From NCBI GenBank assembly GCA_023423045.1, contig JAFAGA010000068.1:1-64000 (forward strand): a DNA stretch of 64,000 nucleotides, written 5' to 3'. The notes under the pieces are model-generated. The model was not told the origin of the DNA and made no database searches. It was given only the letters and a program-made list of their open reading frames with translations. The DNA is from Bacillota bacterium. Its GTDB lineage: Bacteria; Bacillota; Clostridia; Lachnospirales; Lachnospiraceae. Positions 16,595 to 25,566 of the stretch are shown in pieces (the first letter of the stretch is position 1; each line of letters starts with the position of its first letter). Position numbers and translations under genes: made by a program.

Positions 16595-16617
16595 TATGTT
16601 TAGAAAGGAGTGCAGTT

Positions 16618-17004
16618 ATGATAGGCTCAAACGCATTTAATTACATTAATGTATTAGATAAGGCGGCGGATGCAAGTTGGAAGCGCAACGAAGTCATCAC
16701 CAATAATCTTGCCAATGTAAGTACCCCGGGTTATAAGAGAAAGGATATTCAATTCGAATCCTATCTGATGTCGGCCCTGCTGGGTGATGGTTCACTGGAT
16801 AAGAGAGTGGCACAGGCAAAGCTGAATACGCTGGATGCCACGGTATATACAGATCGTGCAGATCTGAGCTACCGTCTTGACGGCAACAATGTGGATATTG
16901 ATACCGAGTCTGCGGCGCTGGCACAGAACCAGATACGCTATTACACCCTGCTGGATTCCATGACTCAGGAGTTCAACCGAATTAAGACCGTACTTGCAAG
17001 ATAG
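16618..17004 (+). CDS. flgB: Flagellar basal-body rod protein FlgB
   Basis: 128 aa. The rod/hook signature NNLANVSTPGYKRKDIQFE is near residues 30-48, and a C-terminal helix (ALAQNQIRYYTLLDSMTQEFNRIKTVL) matches the FlgB family. FlgB forms the proximal rod and is exported by the flagellar type III apparatus. AAAGGAGTGCAGTT precedes the ATG. First gene of a roughly 35-kb operon. Confidence 0.95.
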   Translation: MIGSNAFNYINVLDKAADASWKRNEVITNNLANVSTPGYKRKDIQFESYLMSALLGDGSLDKRVAQAKLNTLDATVYTDRADLSYRLDGNNVDIDTESAALAQNQIRYYTLLDSMTQEFNRIKTVLAR

Positions 17005-17105
17005 GGACAGCTTAGAATAGTTAAGGATTTAACATAGATCACGGAGGATGAAGGGCTGTAGGAAAATACCATGCCGCAGAAAAGCGGCGGAACGGAGAAG
17101 TAGAT

Positions 17106-17543
17106 ATGTCATATATGAACGGTATGAATGTTAGTGCCAGCGGCATGTCCGCCCAGAGGCTTAGGCTTGATATTATTTCACAGAATATAGCCAATGTAAG
17201 TACAACCCGCGATGCGAACGGGAATGTGTATCGCCGCAAGGAAGTTGTATTTTCGGAAAAGGATGTGACTCCATTTGGTGATATCCTGATGAAGACTGCC
17301 GGAACCGCCGGAAACGGTGTGAAAGTTACACAGATTTTAGAGGACACCGAAGCCGCCATGAGGAAGGTATTTGATCCGTCCCATCCGGATGCGGACGAGG
17401 AAGGCTATGTGACCTATCCCAATGTCAATGTAGTGCAGGAGATGACTGACATGATTGATGCCTCCCGCTCCTACGAAGCGAATGTGACGGCCTTCAATGC
17501 TAGCAAGAATATGGCGCTGAAGGGCCTCGAGGTAGGCAAATAG
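17106..17543 (+). CDS. flgC: Flagellar basal-body rod protein FlgC
   Basis: 145 aa. N-terminal rod signature SASGMSAQRLRLDIISQNIANVSTTRDANG and C-terminal YPNVNVVQEMTDMIDASRSYEANVTAFNASKNMALKGL region, which is diagnostic of FlgC. Proximal rod subunit, type III exported. The leader carries a GCCGC-AGAAAA-GCGGC hairpin (17073-17088) before GGAACGGAG. Confidence 0.95.
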   Translation: MSYMNGMNVSASGMSAQRLRLDIISQNIANVSTTRDANGNVYRRKEVVFSEKDVTPFGDILMKTAGTAGNGVKVTQILEDTEAAMRKVFDPSHPDADEEGYVTYPNVNVVQEMTDMIDASRSYEANVTAFNASKNMALKGLEVGK

Positions 17544-17585
17544 ATTAAAGGAAGTACGGCACTTTAGCGGAATGGAGATTAGGAT

Positions 17586-17897
17586 ATGAATATAACGTCA
17601 ATCGGGAATATTACGGATTTTAGTAAGCTTGGAGTGAAATCCGCAGCCGGGATAGCCGGGAATAATAATGCCACCTTTGAGAGCCTGTTTGAGGCAGCGG
17701 TCAATATGGTAAAAGAGACCAATGCTTATACCAACGAGGCGGAGGAGGCCCAGATGGCCTATGCCCTTGGTCTGACAGACAGCACCCATGACCTGCAGGT
17801 TGCACAATATAAGGCGAATATGTCGCTGCAGTATACAGTTGCGGTACGCAACGCAGTATTGGATGCCTATAAAGAAATAATGAGTCTGCAGTTTTAG
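17586..17897 (+). CDS. fliE: Flagellar hook-basal body protein FliE
   Basis: 103 aa. Typical small FliE: FESLFEAAVNMVKETNAYTNEAEEAQMAYALG, then DLQVAQYKANMSLQYTVAVRNAVLDAYKEIMSLQF. It joins the MS ring (FliF) to the rod. The GAATGGAGATTAGGAT leader provides the ribosome site. Confidence 0.95.
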   Translation: MNITSIGNITDFSKLGVKSAAGIAGNNNATFESLFEAAVNMVKETNAYTNEAEEAQMAYALGLTDSTHDLQVAQYKANMSLQYTVAVRNAVLDAYKEIMSLQF

Positions 17898-17936
17898 CGG
17901 AAATTCTGCAAATACATACTAAGGAGCTAAGAGGTA

Positions 17937-19532
17937 ATGGCAGAAAGATTAAAACAAGTACCAAAGCAATTGCTTGATTTTTGGAATAAATATACCAGCA
18001 AGCAGAAGACGATCGTGATCAGTGTCTTCTGTGTCCTTGTATTGGCCTTTGCGTTTCTTATCTTTTTAATGCAGCGGGTGGAATATGAGGTGCTGACCAT
18101 TGCCGAGGATTCAAAGGGGGCCAGTGATGTTATTGAGCTTCTTAAAACGGAGGATATTTCCTACCGCCTGGAATCGGATAATCGTACGGTAAAGGTGGAT
18201 GCCAAAAAATATTCGGATGCGATTTTGCTGCTGGCCAGCAATGACATGCCTTCTACCGGTTTAAGCATTGATGAACTTCTGAACAACAGCTTGAGTACGA
18301 CGAATTATGACCGTTCCCTGAAGCTGAATCTCTATCTGCAGAATCAACTGCGAAATTACATACAGAAGATGGAGGGTGTCGATGATGCCCAGGTGTATTA
18401 TATTCCTGCGGAAAAAACAGCCTCTATTCTGACGGAAGCCCAGGATACCAGTGCCAGCGTCCTGCTGACGGTAAATGACGATTTCCGGATTCAAACAGCA
18501 GAAACCATCGCCGAGATGGTGGCGTCAATTATCGGAAACAAGAAAGCGGATAAGATTAAGGTTGTTGACCAGGCAGGAAATCTGCTTTACGGCGGAGAAC
18601 AGGATCTTTATTCGGGAAGTGCAAATTCCAATGCTGATTTTAAGGAAAGGCTGCGCAATACCTTTATTAACAATCTTTATATGGGATTATTAAAGAATGG
18701 CTTTGATGATGCGGAGATTATGCCGAATCTGGTGCTGGATATGGACAAGGCGGAGCAGCTCTATACGGAGTATCTCCCGGCTGAGGGGCAGGATCAGGGC
18801 CTTTACAGCCACAGTTATACCTATACCTCGGAGAATGCCAATTCTTCCGGAGGGATACCGGGGACATCTTCTAATGATAATGATACCAGCTACATGATGC
18901 AGGATGTGAATTCCTCCGGCGGCAGTGTGGAGATTGAGGAGTATGATTACCTGCCGAACACCCGGGTGACCAATACGGTATATGAGGTCGGCGCCATAGT
19001 TCCGGAAGCCTCCTCCATAAGCATCGTGTTGCGCAGGGCGATTAATTATAAGGAAGAGGAGCTGGAGATGGAGGGGCTGCTGGAAGGGACAACCTTTGAG
19101 GAATATGCCCTTCGTAATAATGATAGCCGTACAGTGACAGTTGATCCGTCCATCTATGATTTGGTATCTATGGCGACAGGAATCGCCCAAGACAGAATTA
19201 CTATTCTGGCCTATGAACAGCCTGTATTTGTGCCCAAGGTAGAGACGGTGAGAAGCCTGACCGATTATCTGCAGATTATAGTTGCGGTACTGATTGTAGG
19301 ATTTTTGATATATGTGGTATTCATGGGAGTCAGACCGGTTGAAGTGACGGAGCTGGAACCGGAATTATCCGTAGAGCAGCTTTTGGCAACCACCAGAGAG
19401 AACCAGAGTATAGAAGATATTGAATTTAGTGAGGGGTCCGAGGTTCGCAGGATGATCGAGAAATTTGTGGACGAGAAGCCTGAGGCGGTGGCGCAGCTTT
19501 TGCGCAATTGGCTCAACGAGGACTGGGATTAA
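17937..19532 (+). CDS. fliF: Flagellar MS-ring protein FliF
   Basis: 531 aa. Membrane segment near residues 28-45 (ISVFCVLVLAFAFLIFLM) and a second near 450 (IIVAVLIVGFLIYVVFMG). Between them are the YscJ-like ring domains, with ALLLASNDMP-type and QVYYIPAEKTASILTEAQDTSASVLL motifs and SIIGNKKADKIKVVDQAGNLL. The cytoplasmic tail (MIEKFVDEKPEAVAQLLRNWLNED) is the FliG-binding end. The middle holds a Ser/Gly-rich insert (SSGGIPGTSSNDND). FliF forms the membrane ring on which switch and export gate assemble. Confidence 0.95.
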   Translation: MAERLKQVPKQLLDFWNKYTSKQKTIVISVFCVLVLAFAFLIFLMQRVEYEVLTIAEDSKGASDVIELLKTEDISYRLESDNRTVKVDAKKYSDAILLLASNDMPSTGLSIDELLNNSLSTTNYDRSLKLNLYLQNQLRNYIQKMEGVDDAQVYYIPAEKTASILTEAQDTSASVLLTVNDDFRIQTAETIAEMVASIIGNKKADKIKVVDQAGNLLYGGEQDLYSGSANSNADFKERLRNTFINNLYMGLLKNGFDDAEIMPNLVLDMDKAEQLYTEYLPAEGQDQGLYSHSYTYTSENANSSGGIPGTSSNDNDTSYMMQDVNSSGGSVEIEEYDYLPNTRVTNTVYEVGAIVPEASSISIVLRRAINYKEEELEMEGLLEGTTFEEYALRNNDSRTVTVDPSIYDLVSMATGIAQDRITILAYEQPVFVPKVETVRSLTDYLQIIVAVLIVGFLIYVVFMGVRPVEVTELEPELSVEQLLATTRENQSIEDIEFSEGSEVRRMIEKFVDEKPEAVAQLLRNWLNEDWD

Positions 19533-19550
19533 TATAATGTTTAGTAGAAA

Positions 19551-19583
19551 CTGCCGCCGGGCGGCAGAATGGAGGTTGTTATG
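19551..19583 (+). promoter_or_regulatory. Hairpin plus AGAATGGAGG leader of fliG
   Basis: CTGCCGC-CGG-GCGGCAG hairpin (19551-19567) overlaps AGAATGGAGG (19566-19575), then TTGTT and the ATG at 19581. The ATG inside the ribosome site is in frame 12 nt upstream and could give a four-residue longer product. Confidence 0.6.
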
Positions 19584-20594
19584 GCGCGAAACAGCGGTGA
19601 GATCAGCGGTATTCAGAAAGCGGCTATTTTGTTAATCTCCCTGGGACCGGAACGTTCCGCAAGTATATTCAAGCATCTGAAGGAAGATGAAATAGAGACG
19701 ATGACCCTTGAAATTGCCAATACCCGGAGTATATCCCCGGCCACGAAGGATCAGGTCATGGATGAGTTTTATGAGATCTGTCTGGCACAGCAGTATATTG
19801 CCGAGGGTGGTATCTCCTATGCGAAGGAGTTGCTGGAAAAGGCGCTTGGAGCGGAGAAGGCCAGAGATGTCATCGGCAAGCTGACCGCTTCCCTACAGGT
19901 AAGGCCATTCGAGTTTGTGCGTAAAACCGATGCGTCCCAGCTGCTGAACTTCATCCAGGATGAACATCCTCAGACCATCGCGCTTATTCTGTCCTATCTT
20001 TCTCCGCAGCAGGCGTCCACAATTATCTCTTCCCTGGCGCCGGACAAGCAGGCGGATGTGGCGAAACGTATCGCTCAGATGGATCGTACCTCTCCGGATG
20101 TGATCAAGGAAGTGGAGAAGGTGCTGGAGAGAAAGCTGGCATCCTTGATGAATCAGGATTATACCATTGTTGGCGGCGTAGATTCCATCGTAGAGATCTT
20201 AAATACGGTTGACCGCGGTACCGAGAAGCATATTATGGAGACTCTGGAAATCGAAGAGCCTGAGCTGGCAGATGAAATCCGCCGTAAGATGTTCGTATTT
20301 GAGGATATCCTCAGTCTGGATGACAAATCCATCCAGAGAGTTCTGCGCGAGGTGGACAATAATGAACTGGCGGTTGCTCTGAAGGGCTCCAATGAAGAAG
20401 TCCAGAACGTGATCTTTAACAATCTGTCCAAGCGGCTTGCAGCTATGATTCGTGAAGATATGGAATATATGGGACCTGTACGTCTCAAGGATGTTGAAGA
20501 GGCACAGCAGAAGATTGTTAATATTATCAGGAAGCTGGAGGATTCCTCTGAGATTATTATTTCCAGAGGCGGAGGTGACGAGATCGTTGTCTAA
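19581..20594 (+). CDS. fliG: Flagellar motor switch protein FliG
   Basis: 337 aa from the ATG at 19581 (start MARNSGEISGIQKAAILLISLGPE). The middle domain carries DEHPQTIALILSYLSPQQAS with the EHPQ motif. The C-terminal torque domain has charged helix VFEDILSLDDKSIQRVLREVD. FliG binds FliF, FliM and MotA and carries torque. The GGAGG site belongs to the leader listed separately. The alternative start at 19569 would overlap that site. Confidence 0.96.
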   Translation: MARNSGEISGIQKAAILLISLGPERSASIFKHLKEDEIETMTLEIANTRSISPATKDQVMDEFYEICLAQQYIAEGGISYAKELLEKALGAEKARDVIGKLTASLQVRPFEFVRKTDASQLLNFIQDEHPQTIALILSYLSPQQASTIISSLAPDKQADVAKRIAQMDRTSPDVIKEVEKVLERKLASLMNQDYTIVGGVDSIVEILNTVDRGTEKHIMETLEIEEPELADEIRRKMFVFEDILSLDDKSIQRVLREVDNNELAVALKGSNEEVQNVIFNNLSKRLAAMIREDMEYMGPVRLKDVEEAQQKIVNIIRKLEDSSEIIISRGGGDEIVV

Positions 20595-21372
20595 TGTGAT
20601 TAAAGCGTATTCCATCCGTTATGAAGAAGAGGCAAAGAAGACCATCGATACCCATCTTCGGCTTGACAAGGAACTGGAAGAACGCAGAAAGATGGTGCTG
20701 CAGCAAACCTTCCCGCAAGAGGACGGGGAGTTCGCTCCCGGGCTCAGAGCCGTAGTAGTCGATCCCGAAGCTCAGGAACAAGAGCTTGGAGAAAGGGCTC
20801 AGGAGGTTCTGGAAGAGGCAAAAAGGGAAGCAAAGGCCATCCTGGAGAATGCCGAAAAAGAGGCAGAGAAGCTTCAAAAGGAAACCTACGCTGACGCTCA
20901 AAAAAAGGGTTACGGCGACGGTTTGCTTCAGAGCCAGATGGAAATTAATAAGTTAAAGGCCGAATATGAAGAAAAGGCACGCTATTTACAGAGGCAGTAC
21001 GAGGAAATGACATCTGCCTATGAACCTCAGATGGCTGAAATTATTGCCTCATTGGTGGAGCGGATGACCGGAATTGTAGTGGAGGACAGGGAGGAAGTTA
21101 TCCTGTATCTGATCGACCGGGCGTTGAATCGCATGGATAAAGAGGACGAGTATACCATCCGGGTCTCGAAGGAGGAATATGAAGCGGTTTCACTGAGACG
21201 GGATATGCTGCTCAGTGCCATAGGCCGGGAGGTTACGCTGAATATCACCGCGGATGCGGCTCTGAAGAAGAACCAGTGTTTCATTGAAACCGAATATAAA
21301 GTGATTAATTGCAGTCTTGACATACAATTGAACAATTTGATCACGGATTTAAAGTTGATTGCCGGTGTCTGA
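20587..21372 (+). CDS. fliH: Flagellar assembly protein FliH
   Basis: 261 aa from a TTG at 20587 (MSNVIKAYSIRYEEEAKK), chosen because GGAGGTGA at 20571-20578 is 8 nt upstream and the protein start fits the family. This overlaps fliG by 8 bp. A long charged coiled coil (residues about 20-140, many E/K/A/Q heptads) is followed by the FliH/HrpE C-terminal domain with LVERMTGIVVEDREEVILYLIDRALNRM. FliH regulates the FliI ATPase and links it to the C-ring. Confidence 0.9.
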   Translation: MSNVIKAYSIRYEEEAKKTIDTHLRLDKELEERRKMVLQQTFPQEDGEFAPGLRAVVVDPEAQEQELGERAQEVLEEAKREAKAILENAEKEAEKLQKETYADAQKKGYGDGLLQSQMEINKLKAEYEEKARYLQRQYEEMTSAYEPQMAEIIASLVERMTGIVVEDREEVILYLIDRALNRMDKEDEYTIRVSKEEYEAVSLRRDMLLSAIGREVTLNITADAALKKNQCFIETEYKVINCSLDIQLNNLITDLKLIAGV

Positions 21373-21410
21373 AACATCCAAATAAAATGCAGCAATCTAG
21401 TGAGGAAATG

Positions 21411-22724
21411 ATGGTGCCAATTGATTTTGATAAATATAAGCAGCTGTTGGATCGGTCCTATGAGCAGGAGATTGGCAGAGTGGTGAAGCTGGTAGGTCTG
21501 GCAATTGAAGCCTCCGGTCCCAGCGCAAATTTGAATGATGTCTGTTACATAAGCGGAGCGGGACAGAATAGTAAAATTCCCGCCGAGGTTGTAGGGTTCC
21601 GTGATAACAGAATTCTTCTGATGCCATACGGTGATATGACCGGAATTGGTATCGGGAGCCTGGTGGAGAACTCTGATTCAGCCTTTAAGGTTCCGGTAGG
21701 AAAGGAGCTTTTAGGCAAGATTCTGGATGGTCTGGGAGAGCCGATGGATGGCTCCGGGATTTTGGGGAGCCGGCATTATCCGTCAGAGGCACCGCCGCCG
21801 GATCCTCTCAAGCGAAAGATTATTGATGAGGTATTGCCCCTTGGGGTAAAAGCGGTGGATGGACTGCTTACTGTAGGGAAGGGGCAGAGAATTGGAATCT
21901 TTGCAGGCAGCGGAGTTGGTAAGAGTACCCTGCTGGGGATGTTCGCACGAAATACAAAAGCGGATATCAATGTAATTGCCTTGATCGGAGAGCGCGGCAG
22001 GGAGGTTCGGGAGTTCATTGAACGGGATCTTGGAGAGGAAGGCATCAGGCGCTCCGTGCTTGTAGTGGCCACCTCCGACAAGCCGGCCTTAATCCGTAAG
22101 AAAGCGGCGAAGACGGCAACTGCGATTGCAGAATATTTCCGGGACCAGGGCAAGGATGTATTGCTGATGATGGATTCCCTGACCCGTTTTTCCATGGCGC
22201 AGAGAGAGATCGGTCTTGCTTCCGGCGAACCTCCGGTATCCAGAGGGTATCCGCCCAGCGTATATTCGGAGATGCCCAGGCTTTTAGAGAGGGCAGGCAA
22301 TTCGGAGCATGGCTCCATTACCGGACTGTACACCGTACTGGTGGACGGCGACGATTTTAACGAACCGATTACAGACACGGCGAGAAGTATTCTGGATGGA
22401 CATATTATGCTGTCCCGTAAGCTGGGGCATAAGAATCATTATCCGGCAATTGACGTACTGCAAAGCATCTCCCGTTGTATGAGCTCTATCGTAACTTCAG
22501 AGCACAAGGCGGCGGCAGGAAGACTGAAGAATGTATTGGCAACCTACCAGGATGCCGAAGATCTAATTAATATCGGTGCATATAAGAATGGATCCAATCC
22601 TGATATCGATTATGCGATAGCAAAGATTAGGGAAGTCAATGCTTTTCTGCAGCAGGATGTGAATGAAAAGCTTGGTTTTCAGGAAGAGATCACAAGACTG
22701 ATGGAGATATTTAATCAAGAATGA
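21411..22724 (+). CDS. fliI: Flagellar protein export ATPase FliI
   Basis: 437 aa from ATG 21411 (MVPIDFDKYKQLLD). ATG 21387, ATG 21408 and GTG 21414 are possible starts. TGAGGA at 21401-21406 best serves 21411-21414. F1-beta-like ATPase: Walker A GIFAGSGVGKSTLLGMFARN, Walker B DVLLMMDSLTRFSMAQREI and GEPPVSRGYPPSVYSEMPRLLERAG. It energises substrate unfolding and export with FliH and FliJ. The stop overlaps the fliJ start by 4 bp. Confidence 0.95.
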   Translation: MVPIDFDKYKQLLDRSYEQEIGRVVKLVGLAIEASGPSANLNDVCYISGAGQNSKIPAEVVGFRDNRILLMPYGDMTGIGIGSLVENSDSAFKVPVGKELLGKILDGLGEPMDGSGILGSRHYPSEAPPPDPLKRKIIDEVLPLGVKAVDGLLTVGKGQRIGIFAGSGVGKSTLLGMFARNTKADINVIALIGERGREVREFIERDLGEEGIRRSVLVVATSDKPALIRKKAAKTATAIAEYFRDQGKDVLLMMDSLTRFSMAQREIGLASGEPPVSRGYPPSVYSEMPRLLERAGNSEHGSITGLYTVLVDGDDFNEPITDTARSILDGHIMLSRKLGHKNHYPAIDVLQSISRCMSSIVTSEHKAAAGRLKNVLATYQDAEDLINIGAYKNGSNPDIDYAIAKIREVNAFLQQDVNEKLGFQEEITRLMEIFNQE

Positions 22725-23182
22725 AAAAATTTCGATATAGTATGGAGAATTTGCTTCAGGTTAAGGGAAAGCTGGAGGATCAGGCCAAAATAACCTATGG
22801 GGCGGCCAGGCTTCGGCTGACGCAGGAAGAAGAGAAGCTGGAGCAGATGAAATTACGCAGGAATTCCTTTGTAGAGGAGCTTCGCCGATTGCGCAGCACC
22901 AGGCTGGATTTGCCAAAAATCAAGCAGTGTGAGCAGGCAACCTGGATAATGGATCAAAATATCAAGCAGCAGATGACGGTAGTGAGAAATGCGGCCCACC
23001 GGCTGGAGATCGCTCGAATCAGACTGAATGATGCGATGGTGGAACGAAAGACACAGGAACGGTTGAAGGAGAGTGCTTTTGAAGCATATCTTCTGGAGCT
23101 GGACAGCGAGGAGCAAAAGGAAGTGGATGAGCTTAACAGTTTTAACTACAGCAAACCTGCGGCCTATGAGGAGGACAGATAA
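22721..23182 (+). CDS. fliJ: Flagellar export protein FliJ
   Basis: 153 aa, almost wholly alpha-helical coiled coil rich in K, E, Q and R, starting MKKFRYSMENLLQVKGKLEDQAK, which is the common FliJ beginning (F.Y.. LL..K...E). FliJ is the stalk of the export ATPase and a chaperone-escort factor. It overlaps fliI by 4 bp (ATGA) and the next gene by 1 bp, so translation is coupled. Confidence 0.88.
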   Translation: MKKFRYSMENLLQVKGKLEDQAKITYGAARLRLTQEEEKLEQMKLRRNSFVEELRRLRSTRLDLPKIKQCEQATWIMDQNIKQQMTVVRNAAHRLEIARIRLNDAMVERKTQERLKESAFEAYLLELDSEEQKEVDELNSFNYSKPAAYEEDR

Positions 23183-23952
23183 TGGCAAAGAGGGACAAGG
23201 CCGACAACGGCGTTAACGAAAAAAAAGAAGGCAGCAAAATCCTGACCATATTGATCGCCCTGCTGATCGTTGTTATCTGGCTCGCCGTATTTGCATTATT
23301 AATTAAACTTGATGTCGGCGGCTTCGGTTCAGGAGTTTTGCGCCCGATCTTAAGAGGCGTGCCGGTAGTCAACCTGATTCTTCCCCAGGCAGGGGATGAA
23401 CAGATTGCCGAGGAGAACAATTATGAGTATAAATCACTTCCGGAGGCGATGGCCAGGGTTCATGAGTTGGAACAGATCATTGCCGACATGAATAAGAATT
23501 CCCAGGACAGCAGCGGTAATGTGGCGGAACTTCAGGCAGAGATAGATCGGCTTAAGGTATTTGAGGAAAATCAGCTTGCATTTGAAGAGAGGGTCAGAGA
23601 ATTTGATAAAAAGGTAGTGTTTAACGATGCTGCCCCGGATATCGAAGAATATAAGCAATATTATGAAGCGATTAATCCTACGACTGCGGAGGAAATCTAC
23701 CGTCAGGTTGTGGAACAGCTGCAATATTCCAATGCCATCAAGGAAAAGGCCGAGATCTACAGGAAGATGGATCCCAAGGCGGCAGCGCAGATTATGGAAA
23801 CCATGACTGCCGATGTGGAGGCTGTGGCGCAGATATTGCTCAGCATGCGACCGAAGGAAAGTGCGTCTATCCTGGCGGAGATGGATAATGTGGTAGCAGC
23901 TAAAATCACCAAAAAGATGCTGGATATGGATGCCGAGAAATTGGCGCATTAG
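23182..23952 (+). CDS. MotE/MgtE-N family flagellar protein
   Basis: 256 aa. Basic N terminus, one membrane segment (residues about 25-43, ILIALLIVVIWLAVFALLI), a coiled coil (about 85-140, MARVHELEQIIADMNKNSQ...RLKVFEENQLAFEERVREF), then an MgtE-N-like helical domain KMDPKAAAQIMETM...VAQILLSMRPKESASILAEMD, which resembles the MotE motor chaperone and the FliG middle fold. In Epsilonproteobacteria MotE helps MotC and stator assembly. In Clostridia the role is unproven. Overlaps fliJ by 1 bp. Confidence 0.75.
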   Translation: MAKRDKADNGVNEKKEGSKILTILIALLIVVIWLAVFALLIKLDVGGFGSGVLRPILRGVPVVNLILPQAGDEQIAEENNYEYKSLPEAMARVHELEQIIADMNKNSQDSSGNVAELQAEIDRLKVFEENQLAFEERVREFDKKVVFNDAAPDIEEYKQYYEAINPTTAEEIYRQVVEQLQYSNAIKEKAEIYRKMDPKAAAQIMETMTADVEAVAQILLSMRPKESASILAEMDNVVAAKITKKMLDMDAEKLAH

Positions 23953-24025
23953 AACATGGGTTACAGTCAGAAGCAGGGCTTCTGTTGTAATATAGAATAA
24001 ATATTCAGGAAAGGAGGAAGAGGAT

Positions 24026-25501
24026 ATGACAACGCAGCGCGTTATAACCCAGACAGCCCAATTATTTGGCGGTGCTGCCGGAAGCGGTGTTTCAAAAGGA
24101 AAGCAGGCCGGAGGCGGTTTTGACTTGGTGATTGACAGTACGATGAAGGCAGGCACAGGTATGGTAGGCAAAGCCGATGGTACAGGAAGGAAAGCTGCTT
24201 TGCCCCCCGCCGAGAAGCAGGACAGGAATAACATGGATGCAGCCAGAGAGGACGCCGGACAGGCAGGGGACACCGTTCGAAGCAGTACGAAGACGGATTC
24301 TCAGCAGGCAGCGCAGACAGAAAGGCAGTCAAAGACAGTCAGGACGGCAGAAGGCAAGGTCAGGACAGAGGCAGAAGATACCGGAAAAGTGGCAACAGAT
24401 GAAGCGACACTGGAGAAGATAGCCGCCATGCTTAATACAGTGCGGGCAACTGTGATGGAACTGCTTAATCTTAGCGCCGAAGAGCTTGATGGACTTCTTG
24501 GGGAGCTGGGCCTGGAACTGGCGGATTTATTGGAGCCGCATAATTTACAGCAGTTGGTCCTGGCAAACCATGGAGAGAGTGATATTCTGGCTGTATTAAC
24601 GGATGAAAATCTGGCAGATATGATGAACAGGCTGATTCAGGCTGTTGATGCCGTGAAGCAGGATGCCGGATTGGAGCTGAGTCTGGAGCAGATTAAGAGA
24701 ATGCTGGAAGATACGGTATTGCAACAGAACAAAAGGAATGAGTCCCAGGAAAAGGGCATCGGAGATGAAACTGAGATTTCTTCGGATGCCGGCAGGGATA
24801 AGACCGGCAGAATGCTGTCCGCAAACAATGAGGAGAGCAGTACCGGTTCCGTGAAAGCGGAGGAAAACGGCCTTCCTGTTAGCTCTAAACTGTCTGAAGC
24901 CGGAGACAGCTCATCAGAGGGCCAGCCGCAGTTAAGAGGCGATGATGAGCCGGAGTTAAGGGCAGCGAACCAGTTCGAGGCCTTTGTAAATAATTTGTCC
25001 AAGGCAGCCGACACAACACAGGTGGAAGCACAGGGAAACCTGGTTCGAATGACAGAAATCAGAGAAATTGCCAATCAGATTATTCAGCGGATTCGGGTGA
25101 CAATCCAGCCGGATCAGACATCCATGGAGTTGCAGTTAAATCCCGAGCATTTGGGCAGAGTTAATTTATCACTGCAATCAAAGAATGGCATTATGACAGC
25201 CCAGTTTGTTGTACAGAATGAGATCAGCAGGGAAGCGATTGAGAGTCAATTACATACCTTGCGTGAAACCCTTAATCAACAGGGACTTAAGGTTGAGGCC
25301 ATCGAAGTATCGATTGCCGCGAATTCCTTTGAGCAAAGCAATAACCATAATTTTGATGAGCAGGCGCAGGCAAAACCGGACCGCAGTAATCACAGGATTT
25401 CTCTCGAGGATGCGGTGAATATGACGGAAGAGACGCAGGAAGAGGCTTCCGGGCAGGATCTGTCAGGAGTACGGGGAAGTCAGATTGACTATACGGCTTA
25501 G
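24026..25501 (+). CDS. fliK: Flagellar hook-length control protein FliK
   Basis: 491 aa. A long low-complexity hydrophilic region (K, T, S, E, Q, about residues 30-130 and 240-320) surrounds a helical stretch. The C-terminal Flg_hook domain is at about 340-440: IIQRIRVTIQPDQTSMELQLNPEHLGRVNLSLQSKNGIMTAQFVVQNE and LRETLNQQGLKVEAIEVSI. FliK is exported during hook growth and switches FlhB specificity at the right hook length. AAAGGAGGAAGAGGAT precedes the ATG. Confidence 0.9.
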   Translation: MTTQRVITQTAQLFGGAAGSGVSKGKQAGGGFDLVIDSTMKAGTGMVGKADGTGRKAALPPAEKQDRNNMDAAREDAGQAGDTVRSSTKTDSQQAAQTERQSKTVRTAEGKVRTEAEDTGKVATDEATLEKIAAMLNTVRATVMELLNLSAEELDGLLGELGLELADLLEPHNLQQLVLANHGESDILAVLTDENLADMMNRLIQAVDAVKQDAGLELSLEQIKRMLEDTVLQQNKRNESQEKGIGDETEISSDAGRDKTGRMLSANNEESSTGSVKAEENGLPVSSKLSEAGDSSSEGQPQLRGDDEPELRAANQFEAFVNNLSKAADTTQVEAQGNLVRMTEIREIANQIIQRIRVTIQPDQTSMELQLNPEHLGRVNLSLQSKNGIMTAQFVVQNEISREAIESQLHTLRETLNQQGLKVEAIEVSIAANSFEQSNNHNFDEQAQAKPDRSNHRISLEDAVNMTEETQEEASGQDLSGVRGSQIDYTA

Positions 25502-25566
25502 CGGGAAGAAGGCAAGCCGATAGAGACATAATGAATAATTCAACGATTTATGAAAGGAGGAATAGC

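Noticed and set aside
16492..16617. c-di-GMP riboswitch before flgB
   Set aside because: The gap is AT-rich with no GEMM-type conserved core; the PilZ gene alone does not support it.
22853..24332. Antisense ORFs over fliJ, motE and fliK
   Set aside because: They mirror the codon pattern of the real genes and have no sites or domains.
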